Part shown: piece after piece, positions 33,701 through 46,685 of the stretch
How the letters are laid out: each line of letters begins with the position of its first letter
Numbering within the stretch: position 1 is the stretch's first letter
Origin: Dugong dugon
Taxonomy: Eukaryota > Chordata > Mammalia > Sirenia > Dugongidae
Direction of reading: 5' to 3'
Length of the DNA: 64,000 nucleotides
NCBI GenBank assembly: GCA_030035585.1
Contig: CM057464.1
Location: 31,265,465 to 31,329,464 of the forward strand
Made by a program: the position numbers and the translations under genes
The notes under the pieces: generated by a model
Told to the model about the DNA's origin: nothing
The model's input: only the letters and a program-made list of their open reading frames with translations
Databases searched by the model: none

Positions 33701-34497
33701 TACGAACCATAAGTAACAATGCACAAGCACCAGAAGAGAGACTAGATAAATGGGAGCTCCGAAAAATCAAACACATATGCTCATCGAAAGACTTGACCAA
33801 AAGAGTGAAAAGACAACCTACAGACTGGGAAAATTTTTTTGGCTATGACAAATTCGATCAGTGTTTAATCTCTAAAATCTATAAGATACTGCAAAACATC
33901 AACAACAAAAAGACAAATAACCCAATTAAAATTGGCAAAGATATGAACAGTCACTTCACCAAAGAAGATACTCAGGCAGCTAACAGACACATGAAGAAAT
34001 GCTCACGATCATTACCTATTAGAGAAATACAGATCAAAAGTACAGTGAGATATCATCTCACCCCAACAAGGCTAGAATTAATCCAAAAAAACACAAAATA
34101 AAAATGCTGGAGAGGTTGTGGAGAGACTGGAACACTTATACACTGTTGGTGGGAATGTAAAATGTTACAACCACTTTGGAAAGCTAGAAATAGAAGTACC
34201 ATGCGATCCAGCTATCCCACTCCTTGGAATATATCCTAGAGAAATAAGAGCCGTCACACGAATAGATGTATGCACACCCATGTTCATTGCAGCACTGTTC
34301 ACAACAACAAAAAGATGGAAACAACCTAGGTGCCCATCAACGGAAGAATGGATAAACAAATTATGGTATATCCACACAATGGAATACTATGCAATGTTAA
34401 AGAACCACGATGAAGCCGTGAAACATAACATGGAGAAAGCTGGAGGTCATTATGCTGATTGAATTTAGTCAGTCATAGAAGGACAAATATTATATAA
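30756..34497 (+). pseudogene. L1 copy F ORF2, heavily degraded
   Basis: The start ATG at 30756 gives MTALNSYLSIIALNVNGLNA. The EN piece at 30961-31167 keeps KSTRKDKEGHYIMIK and NIYAPKDRAPK. RT motif A ([10 protein letters not shown], Asp at 32532-32534) and the '[14 protein letters not shown]' motif survive. The FADD motif is destroyed by a deletion of about 8 bases after 'tttgcagat' (32832-32840), which also shifts the frame. C-terminal pieces at 33187-33516 and 34118-34462 ([14 protein letters not shown] type; here [19 protein letters not shown]) remain. There are many stops. It is inactive. Confidence 0.92.
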
Positions 34498-35448
34498 GAC
34501 CACTATTATAAGAACTCAAGAAAAGGTTTAAACACAGAAGAAAACATTCTTTGATGGTTACGAGGGTGGGGAGGGAGGATGAAGGTTATTACTAATCTAG
34601 ATAGTAAATAAGAATTATCTTAGATGAAGGCATGTACAGCACACACTACAGGGGAGGTCAGCACAACTGGACTAAACCAAAGCTAAGAAGTGTCCTGAAT
34701 ACAATCAAACACTTTGAGGGACAGAGTAGCAGTGTTAGGGGTCTGGGGATCATGCTTTCAGGGGTCATCTAGGTCAATTGGCGTAACAAAGCTTATTAAG
34801 AAAACGTTCTGCATCCTACTTTGGTGAGTGGCGTTTGGGGTCTTAAAGCTTGCAAGTAGCCATCTAAGATGCATCAATTGGTCCCAACCACCTGGAGTAA
34901 AGGAGAATGAAGAACATCGAAGACACAAGGTAAGTATTAGCCCAAGAGACAGAAAGGACCACATAAACCAGAGACTTCATCAGCCTGAGACCGGAAGTAG
35001 TAGATGGTGCCTGGCTACCATCAATGACTGCTGTGATAGGGAACACAACAGAGAGTCCAGGATAGAGAAGGAGAAAGGTGGGGTGCAGAACTCAAATTCT
35101 AGTAAGAAGACCAGACTAAATGTCTGACCGAGACTGGAGGAACCCCGGAAAGCATGGCCCCTGGATTCTCTATCAGCCCAGAACTAAAACAATTTCTGAG
35201 GCCAACTCTTCAGACAGGAGTTGGACTGGACTATGGGACATAAAGTGATACTCGTGAGGAGTGTGCCTCTTAGCTCAAGTAGATACAAGAGACTAAATGG
35301 GCAGATTCAGTCCGTAGGTGAGATGGGAAGGCATAGGAGGTGGTTGAATGGACATGGGGAATCAGAGGTGGAAAGGAGGAGTGTGCTGTCACAGTATGGG
35401 GAGAGCAATTAGAGTCACATAACAATGTATATATAAATTTTTGTATGA
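34498..35448 (+). other. L1 copy F 3'UTR
   Basis: It contains a short G-rich tract (34563-34578), 'gtgagtggcgtttggggtc', 'ggagtaaaggagaatgaaga' and 'gagactggaggaaccccgg', and ends near 'aaatttttgtatgagg' plus A-run. No two-unit tail is present. It matches the fragments at 9553-10241 and 11847-12440. Confidence 0.85.
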
Positions 35449-35701
35449 GGAAAAAAAAGAAAAGGAACCCTCCGATAGTTAAAACTAAAATAATAATACA
35501 AAAAATAGCCTCAGTTTCTAAACAGGCCCTCAGTACGTGTTTCCCATGTCCTTGTTTGCCTTTCGCTTCCCTTGCCCAATTTAGATTTGTAAGCTCAATG
35601 TATAGCACTTGTCTTTGTTTATGTACATATGGTGCCTAGCACTTGTTTTGGATTTAACAAGTATTAAATAATCATGACTTCAGAATAAAAAAAAAAAAAA
35701 A
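35449..35701. other. Unique stretch, no gene seen
   Basis: A short spacer ending in an A-run at 35686-35700. Nothing else recognised. Confidence 0.4.
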
Positions 35702-35893
35702 CATTGCAGTGGAGTTGATTCTGATTCACAGTGACCCTATAGGGCAGAGTAGAACTGCCTCACATGGTTTCCAAGGAGTAGCTGGTGGATTTGAACTGCC
35801 AATCTTGAGGTTAGAAGCGTAGCTGGTGGATTTGAACTGCCAATCTTGAGGTTAGAAGCCAAGCTCTTAAACACTGTACCACCAGGGTTCCTA
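35702..35893 (-). mobile_element. AfroSINE, short form, with internal 41-bp duplication
   Basis: The reversed short-form blocks are 'gtggagttgattctgattca', 'gaccctatagggcagagtag', 'aactgcctcacatggtttcc', then 'gtagctggtggatttgaact' twice, then 'gaagccaagctcttaaacac' and 'accaccagggttcc'. The duplication lies in the tRNA-related part. Confidence 0.93.
35778..35859. repeat. Exact 41-bp tandem duplication inside a SINE
   Basis: 35778-35818 and 35819-35859 are identical (gtagctggtggatttgaact ... gaggttagaagc). Confidence 0.95.
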
Positions 35894-36094
35894 CTCCTAC
35901 TGGGTGAACACAGATTGCCTATCACTATTTCATCATGCCTTTCTTCATTATTTAGAAATTAGGAGGTGAAGAGTCATGAAAAAGCAAATGTAAAATAAAT
36001 AAATTAATTGATTCAACTTCTCTCATATCAATTCCATCTGCTCCCAATAATACTCTTCTTTTTCTTTTTTTTAATTCCTTAAACCAATAGTCGC

Positions 36095-36205
36095 CAACAT
36101 ACACACCCAGAGACCGTGATTTAGTTGGTTTGGGATGTGGTCTGGGCATTTTCATAAGATCCCTAAGTGATTCTAATGTGCAAATGTCTGTAGATCACTG
36201 CCTTA
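36095..36205 (+). mobile_element. hAT-Charlie MITE fragment (MER5-like)
   Basis: 'gtgatttagttggtttggga', 'tgtggtctgggcattttcat' and 'agtgattctaatgtgcaaat', followed by 'gatcactgcc', match the 3' half of the MER5/MER20-type pattern. Only half of the element is present. Confidence 0.55.
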
Positions 36206-36249
36206 AGCTAAGCACTTAAAGCAAAAGAAAAGTGAATGCTCAGTGCTTA

Positions 36250-36812
36250 TGGTATATCCAGTGCAATTTATTTCCCTGTTAAAAACCCTTTAATGACTCC
36301 TCTTTGCCTATACTATACTATAGGTCATATAGAACAAGTGCCAAGTTTTAGCAGGAAAAGGCAAGCCTTCTATTACCTCACAGCCTAATAATTCACATTC
36401 AAGGAATGTCAAACTTCTTCTAAGGAATAGAGAAAAAAAACATCCTATACTTTTTCTTCTATCTTTGCCATTTCTCATTGAACCCCTACTGCCTGGAATG
36501 TTTTCCCTCAATCCTTTGTCTTTCCATTGGCTTTACTCCTACCTAGACATAAAATGCGCTGACTTCTCTCTTACCCTGTGTTTGGTAAGTAATGTTTCTT
36601 CCATGTTCCCATAATATCCTGAGCATAGCTCTAGCACTGTGTGGGAGTGAATTGCATGATAATACCCTCTATTTATGAATCTATCTGCCCTACTAGAATG
36701 TGAGCTCTTTAATGCCACAGACAATGTCTTACTCATCTCTTTATTTTCCATGCTGAGCACACTATCTGACATGTAGTAAGTAAGCCCTCAACTAATATCT
36801 TTTGAAAAAGTG
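36250..36812 (+). mobile_element. L2 LINE 3' end
   Basis: The last 160 bases read 'actagaatgtgagctcttta', 'atgccacagacaatgtctta', 'ctgacatgtagtaagtaagc' and 'cctcaactaatatctttt', ending in 'gtgagtgaa'. This is the L2 3' pattern with a TGAA-type tail. Upstream text 'tactgcctggaatgttttcc' is also L2-like. Confidence 0.7.
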
Positions 36813-37593
36813 AGTGAATAAAAAAGAGAAAATATTTCCGGAGGGGCTGCGGGGAGGCGCTCTAGAATAACTCTAATATGGACACACAGTCAAAATTGAA
36901 ACTGCTTTGTGAATTTGGGGAGAAGGGCAATATATTATTTTATTTATCATTTACGAGGTGGTTGGCTCTCATTTTTAGTCACAGATTCTCTGATATCCCT
37001 TTATACTAAGACTTAGGTTATGTCGGACCTAAAAATACATGAGCCATCATGATTCTCTGTTCACCTGAATTTCACTCTGACTGCCTCTTTCTCTTCTGTG
37101 CCTACTTTTTTGACTTCTGCAGCCTGCAGTCACACTTATGGTCATGCTGTTGAGAGATGCATCTTCAGTGCAATGTACCATATCTCAGCATTGCATACAA
37201 TGAATCTCAAAGTTAAATAAAAGAGACTGGTTAAAATGGCATTTCCTTTTCTCTTGGCATTACATATAACACCTTCATGGACTGAGACTTCTGATCTACA
37301 AGGATACTGGTACTTTAGTCTAAATGAAGGGCATGCATTTCTGTTATGCCCTTTCCTTTCAAATGTATGGTTACTTTTGCTGGGAAGCCACATCTGAGTC
37401 ACACTCAGCCATATCCTGTCCAGCCAATTCATAAATCTCAGAATAGTCATTCACATGTATCCAAAATAACAGCCTAGAAATGTCATTCCTCACAACTTGA
37501 GCAGTAGCTCCAACCCAATGCCTGGTCACTGTCTCAGCACACTCTTCATGACCTCTAGTTGTTCTTTTGTTTTTCTAGCTCCTATTCCATCCT
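36813..37593. other. Unique stretch, no gene seen
   Basis: No supported exon or repeat. Confidence 0.45.
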
Positions 37594-37604
37594 TGGAGCC
37601 CTGG

Positions 37605-37615
37605 TGGCACAGTGG
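37605..37615 (+). promoter_or_regulatory. Pol III A box of AfroSINE
   Basis: tggcacagtgg fits the tRNA A-box consensus TRGCNNAGYGG at every position. It supports a tRNA origin of the SINE head. Confidence 0.75.
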
Positions 37616-37647
37616 TTAAGAGCTTAGCTGCTAAACAAAAGTTCAGC

Positions 37648-37658
37648 AGTTTGAATCC
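37648..37658 (+). promoter_or_regulatory. Pol III B box of AfroSINE, mutated
   Basis: agtttgaatcc differs from the GGTTCGANTCC consensus at two places (a for g at the start, t for the CpG cytosine). Spacing to the A box (about 33 bases) is normal. Confidence 0.7.
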
Positions 37659-37757
37659 ACAAGCCTTTCCTTAGAAACCCTATGGGGTGGTTCTACTGCG
37701 TCCTATAGTGTCACTATGAGTTGGAATCGACTTGACGGCAATTCGTTTGGTTTTTGG

Positions 37758-39571
37758 ATACTATCTTCATGAAGATCTTTTTGAATGAGATTGGAATGAA
37801 GGCAACTGACCTAAAATATTTCAAACTCCCTTAGACAAACATTTTTGCTCAAAAAAAGTATCTGATTCTTTTGAATTCTATGATAGAGATTTATTGGCAA
37901 CTCTTTAACCTAACAAAGTTACTTTAAGGGCAGAATAGCAGGCTTGGAATAAAGCATCAGAAATTGCTACCTCAGTGGATCACTGGCAGCCAGCCCTCTT
38001 GGTTATCCAGATATATATATGCCATTTCCAAACACAAGACTGCACATTTATATCAAGTCCTTAGGCTTTTTCTCAACCAATTCAACTATATGAATCTACT
38101 CAAATGTGGATTTGAAATTCTATGACCTCCAATCACTAAGCATTATACCACACAGGAAAATGTAGACAAAAGTAAATACAGAAGTTGAAATGTATAATAT
38201 GGGTATGCTGGAGTTATGCCATGTCATTTGACATTCATTCTCCAAGAGAGCTCAGAAGCTAATGCTTTCGTCCTTTGTGACGTTTGTGGATAGTACATTA
38301 GTCTTTAATGGAGACATGAAAACCTTTAATCTAGACCTGAAGACATGAAAAACTGTGATCTAAACCTGGTAGTTTTCAGAAGTTGAAGTGGTTTATTACG
38401 GTATTTCAAAGAAGAGGTGGTTCATTGTTCTTAGTACTTAGTAAAAGGAATCAATACCAAAATGGACAGGCTATTGTTAAGACACAAGTTAAGCAAGCAC
38501 AGTGAGACAATGCTGATATTTAAAAGCATCTGGACAAGAAAAAATGAGACCAATCAATCAAGATATTTGGTGTGTGTTAGCGTCTACTATGTACATAGCC
38601 TTTGTGTAAAATGCTAACAGCATAAATCCCCTATTTTGAGTCTTGCCATTTTACTTTCACCTTCATTCATCAGAATCAAACTGAAGAGCTTTGGTTAGTA
38701 TTCAGGGTATATCTTTATCTTTTTAAAATAGATATATGTAGGTTGATTTTTTTCAGTGAAGTTTTTGCTACTTTTTTCTTCTCGTTTTGTTTTGTGGTTT
38801 TATTTTGTTTGTTTTTGGCTGCAGGGGTGGGCAAGGAGAGGGGAAGAGAGAGTTGGGATGTAGGAAACTTCCTACCCAAAAATAAAGTCATTGGCACAAT
38901 CAGCCAACTTTGAACACTCTCTATGAAGGCACCACATAAACCAGTTTCTGAGGTTAAGGAAATTATTGGTTTTCCTCTCAAGTTATCATTTTATATCCAG
39001 TCTCTTTTTCTTAAACAGACTAATCGTGTAAATGAGACTAATTATAAATTTGAGAAAATTTTTGTGAAAGGAAAATCCTAAATAAGGGAGAATTGCTGAA
39101 AGTAAAAAAGGGAGTGTAAATATTTGATTCACTGGGAGTTGGGACAAGACTGTTCTGAAAGACATTTCAAAATATGTAATGAAGAAAACAGGTCATCATT
39201 GGTTACTTTCTCATAATACAATTTGAGAAGGCAAGGATTAGTTTCTCATGTGGCCAGGAGAAAGGGGTAGATTTTTTTTCCCCCAGAATGGAAATAACTT
39301 TACAGGTTATTATAAATATCATGAAGATAATGGATATTTATTGTAAAGTTTCAAACAACACCAAAAGAAATACAGAAGATCATCCCACATGGTGTTAGAT
39401 TGTTAATGTGTTAAGGAAATGTTGTCAAGAAGCTATAAGGGGGAAAAATTATTCTCTGTAAATGAAGAAATGTATTAATTATCAATTTATGTTGGGATAA
39501 AGGAGAACTAGGGCACATCAGAGTATAGGAAGAGAAGAGGGAATACAAAATTGAACGATTCAATTAAAAAA
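37758..39571. other. Unique AT-rich stretch, no gene seen
   Basis: About 1.8 kb without a supported exon. It includes short T/G-rich and A-rich tracts (for example 38770-38820) only. Confidence 0.45.
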
Positions 39572-39586
39572 TGTATGTACTTTTTT
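39572..39586. repeat. Target-site duplication, left, of L1 copy B
   Basis: tgtatgtactttttt matches 45537-45551 exactly. Confidence 0.85.
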
Positions 39587-39655
39587 TTATATTTTATTAT
39601 TATTATTATTTTATTATTATTATTATATATTTATATTTTATTATTATTTTATTCA
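39587..39655. repeat. (TTA)n-type tail of L1 copy B
   Basis: Imperfect ATT/TTA repeats on the plus strand correspond to a degenerate poly-A tail of the minus-strand element. Confidence 0.8.
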
Positions 39656-40819
39656 GTTGAAGGCTTACAGAACAAATAGTTTCTCATGAAACAGTAGCAC
39701 ACATGCTGTTGTATGACATTGGTTAACAACCCCACAACAAATCAACTCTCCAAATTCTCAACCTTTTTTTTTTTTTTTTTGGTGAAAATACACATAGCCA
39801 AAGATACACCATTTCAAAAATTTCTACATACACAGTTCAGTGACATTGACTATGCTCTTCCAATTGTGCTGTTATTCTCACTTAAGATGAAGGCTTACAG
39901 AACAAAATAGCCTCCCATTTAACAGTTACTACAAATGTTGCCCTATGACAATGGTTAACAATCTCACAACACATCAACAATATCCTTAATCAACCTTGTG
40001 TTCCCTATCATCAGGTTCCTACTCCCCTTCTGCCTTCTGGCCCTTGTCACTGGACTCCTATACCTCGTCAGTCTCATTTGGTTTAACTGGGCTGTCCACT
40101 CCCAGGCTGAACAGTGAACCTCGGAGGTAACTTCACCACTGAGCTAAAAGGGTGTCTGGGGGCCATACTCTTGAGGTTTCTCCAGTCTCCTTTAGGCCAG
40201 TAAATCTGGTCTTTTTTTGTGTGTGTGTGTGAGTTAGAATTATGCTCTACATCCTTTTCCAGCTCTGTCCAGAACCCTCTGTTGTGATCCTGGTCAGAGC
40301 AGTCAGCGGTGGTAGCCGGGCACCATCTAGCTGTACTGGACTCAGTCCGGTGGAGGTCTTGGTAGCTCTGGACAATTAGTCCTTTGCACTAATCTTTTCG
40401 TTGTATCCTGTTCTCTTCATTCTCCATTGCTCCCGAAGGGATGAGACCAGTGAAGTATCTTAGATAGCTGCTCACAGGCTTTTAAGACCCCAGACACTAC
40501 TCACCAAGGTAGAATGTAGAGCATTAGCTTTATAAGTAGTGTCATGCCAATTGAGCTAGGTGTTCCCTGAGACCATGGTCCCCAAAGCCCTCCGCCCAGC
40601 AACTCAGTCCCTCGGAGAGTTTGGATGTGTCCATGGGGCCTCCATGACCTTTCCTTGTACAGGTTGTGTTAGTTTCCCCTGTATTGTGTACTGTCTCACC
40701 TTTCACCCAAGATACCACTTATCTATTGCCTATTTAGTATTTCTCCCACCACCACCCCTCCCATCCCTGGTAACCAACAAGGATCGTTACATTTTGCGTG
40801 TGAACTTTTTCATGGGTTT
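39656..40819 (-). other. L1 copy B 3'UTR with two-unit tail
   Basis: Tail unit 2 is at 39656-39763, the internal T-tract (A in sense) at 39764-39780, and unit 1 from 39781 to about 40010. Further upstream in sense are 'gtgagtagtgtctggggtc' and the G-rich tract at 40744-40768 (C-rich on the plus strand). The arrangement equals that of copy A. Confidence 0.85.
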
Positions 40820-44555
<3,736 letters not shown>

Positions 44556-45536
44556 CAGGGATCAGAAAGAGAAGGAAGAGATAGAGAGACGATAAATTGA
44601 GCAATGAATAAAGACAAAAGAGAAAAAGAGGGAAAAGAAAACAAAACTAATCAAAAAAAAAAAAAAAGGAACAACTAAGGCCCCCTAGAAAAATAGAAAA
44701 AAAGAAAAAAAAAAACCAAGAAAAAAAGAAATGCGTTCAGGGATCCTTCTGCATGTCTATGGAAGCCAAAGGGGAGTCTCCCTGGCACGCAGCTCCACCT
44801 GGCCAGAAAGGGCTCCCAACTCAAGAAAAGGAAAAGAAAACAGGCAAACAATTCAAAATGAACAAACGAACAAAAGCTCCGGGATCCCACCAGAGCGGTA
44901 GCCCAGACTAGGGAGCAGCTCCACTCTTGAATGGAGTTCCGCAGCCCCTCAGGAGAAAGCAAAGGTGGCGCACAGAGCCAGGCACTCAAGCCAAAGGAGG
45001 GGGAGGACGGCGAGAGGCAAGTGAGAAACCAAAAGAAGCAGAAAAAGCAACACCAGCAGCCAACAAATGCCACCCAGAGAGCCACCCGCCCGGGTGCGTG
45101 GAATCCAAGCAGCCGGCGCCCCCCAGCCAAGAGACCCTGGCCACGGGAAGCAGGGGAGCCCGACCCGGGGCGAAGAGGGGTGGGGGGTGGGGGGTGGGAA
45201 AGCACACACCGCAAATTACTGGCTGTTTTGTCTCCCACTGGATGCTCCGTGAGGCTGCTCTCTCGTACTCCCGTTTGCTGGTCTCCGATAGGAGTCCAAG
45301 ATGGTGGATCCGTGCTGCGTTAGCTGGTAGGGGACCTCTGCATGAATCTCTCCTCGCTCTCCATTCTCTTTCAGTATTCTCACTCCGTTTGGTGTTTGGC
45401 TGAGTTCTTTATCTCTTCGTTTGATGTTCTAGGGTTTCAGGATTGTTGATTCTCTGTTTGGCTTAGTTTTTCGGATCTTTGCTGTGGAGGGACTGCGTGG
45501 TGCTTCCGCCTAGAGCGCCATCTTGCCGGACTCTCT
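44556..45536 (-). promoter_or_regulatory. L1 copy B 5'UTR
   Basis: About 980 bases, GC-rich between 44900 and 45240, which is the most GC-rich part of the window. It carries the YY1-like core intact at 45516-45526 (sense caagatggcgc). The GC-rich block occurs once. Open frames on both strands (for example 44675-45238) are products of base composition and are not genes. Confidence 0.8.
45516..45526 (-). promoter_or_regulatory. YY1-like site at the L1 5' end
   Basis: The sense sequence caagatggcgc lies about 10-20 bases from the element start. Human L1 uses a YY1 site with this core at the same place. The same core is in copy F (19500-19509) and is mutated in copies A and E. Confidence 0.6.
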
Positions 45537-45551
45537 TGTATGTACTTTTTT
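45537..45551. repeat. Target-site duplication, right, of L1 copy B
   Basis: tgtatgtactttttt, identical to 39572-39586. Confidence 0.85.
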
Positions 45552-45591
45552 ATCCACTAAAAATATCTACCACATGTGGCTGTTAAAAAAG

Positions 45592-45672
45592 AATTAATAG
45601 GATTAATTAATTGGAATAACATACGTAAAGTACTCATAATATAATTGGCACTAAGTAAACATTAGTTCTCTT
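45592..45672 (+). mobile_element. MIR 3' fragment
   Basis: 'aggattaattaattggaata', 'acatacgtaaagtactcata' and 'ggcactaagtaaacattag' follow the MIR 3' pattern (gattaaatgagttaatacatgtaaag...agcgctcaataaatgtta). Confidence 0.5.
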
Positions 45673-45759
45673 TTCTCACCTTCTTTTTGATTGCCAAGAA
45701 ACTGACATTATACCCAAGCTTCATGGAGTAAGTCTTTAAATTGAGTTCCCAAATCATAT

Positions 45760-46680
45760 GCTTTAAACATGGAAATATGCTCAACATAATTATTCATCAG
45801 ATAAATGCAAATTAAGATGAGTTATAACTAACAACCAGCAGAATAAATAAAATTAAGATGATTGATAACACAAAGTGTTGGGGAGGAAGTGGAGCAACAA
45901 AAACTCTCTTGAATTATTGACGGGAGTGGAATACTATAGGAACCCTGGTGGTGCAATGGTTAAAGTGCTTGGTTGCTAACCAAAAGGTCAGTGGTTTGAA
46001 CCCACCAGCCACTCCACAGAAGAAAGATGTGGCAGTCTACTTCCGTAAAGATTACAGCCTTGGAAATCCTATGGGAGCAGTTCTACTCAGTCCTATAGGG
46101 CCATGAGTCGAAATCAACTTGATGGCAGTTAGTTTGGTTTGGTTTACTAAATCTATACGTGTATATCCTATAACCTGAAATTCCACCGTTGGACATATAC
46201 ACATAAGAAATGAGTGTCCTCCAAAAGACATATATGATAGTGTTCACAGAAGCATTATTCATAACAAGCCCACACTGGAAAAAAATCCAAATTTCCATCA
46301 ACAAAATGAGTAAACAAATTGGTCTATAACGGAATACTATAAAGCAATAAAAAGGAATGAACTACTGATACATATAACAATGTGGATGAATCTCATAGAC
46401 ACAGTGATGAGTAAAAGAGGTAAGATGCAAAAAAGTGCACTGCATGTATTTCATAAAATGCATGAAAGAGGTAAAACAGAAGAATAATAGTGGCTCCCCT
46501 TGGAAGGCATTCTGGCTGCAGGATGAGGTGAAAGCCTTTTAGAGTGCTGGAAACGTTCAGTATCATGATCTGTGTGGGGGTTACAGAATTGTTTACAACA
46601 TGTTAAAATTCATCAAGATCTTAATTTAAGATTTGTGCACTTTAAATGTATATAAGATACAACTTAATTCACAAAATAAA
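45760..46680 (+). mobile_element. Old mammalian L1 (L1M type) 3' end, split by a SINE
   Basis: Text typical of old L1 ORF2 ends and 3'UTRs is present: 'gataaatgcaaattaagatg', 'tgttggggaggaagtgg', 'gtggaatactat' then, after the SINE at 45939-46144, 'ttccaccgttggacatatac', 'gaagcattattcataacaag', 'ggaatactataaagcaataa', 'atgtggatgaatctcataga' and 'ttgtgcactttaaatgtata'. It is 5'-truncated and strongly diverged from the five large L1 copies. Confidence 0.8.
45939..46144 (+). mobile_element. AfroSINE, long form, inserted in the old L1
   Basis: It is complete: 'aggaaccctggtggtgcaat', 'cttggttgctaaccaaaagg', 'ggtttgaacccaccagcc', 'cagtctacttccgtaaagat', 'gggagcagttctactcagtc', 'tatagggccatgagtcgaaa' and 'cttgatggcagttagtttgg'. 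Confidence 0.94.
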
Positions 46681-46685
46681 GAAGT

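Larger units (their letters stand above)
19488..35448 (+). mobile_element. L1 copy F: old full-length L1 split by copy A
   Basis: This is the outer element of a nest: 19488-21615 (5'UTR and most of ORF1) and 30051-35448 (end of ORF1, ORF2, 3'UTR). The two halves rejoin in register at '...gataaacaaaaagt[g/c]at', a site inside ORF1. It starts with an L1-type 'gaggccaagatggccgag' and ends in a modest A-rich tract. It is clearly more diverged from copies A, B, C and E than they are from each other. Its 3'UTR lacks the duplicated tail of the younger group. Both ORFs are broken. Confidence 0.92.
37594..37757 (+). mobile_element. AfroSINE, short form, good copy
   Basis: It runs from 'tggagccctggtggcacagt' through 'cttagctgctaaacaaaagt', 'cagtttgaatccac', 'ccttagaaaccctatggggt' and 'tagtgtcactatgagttgga' to 'gacttgacggcaattcgttt', ending in a T/G-rich tail. 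The internal RNA polymerase III boxes are listed separately. Confidence 0.95.

Noticed and set aside
37605..37658. tRNA gene suggested by A and B boxes
   Set aside because: The boxes belong to a SINE head; no cloverleaf with acceptor stem and anticodon arm follows.
39587..39655. Regulatory AT-rich element or matrix attachment region
   Set aside because: It is the degenerate poly-A tail of L1 copy B, bounded by its target-site duplication.
44675..45403. Several overlapping open frames of 80-190 codons on both strands
   Set aside because: They lie in the GC-rich L1 copy B 5'UTR, overlap each other in all frames, show composition-driven Pro/Arg/Gly runs, and the same region in copies A and E is not open in the same frame.
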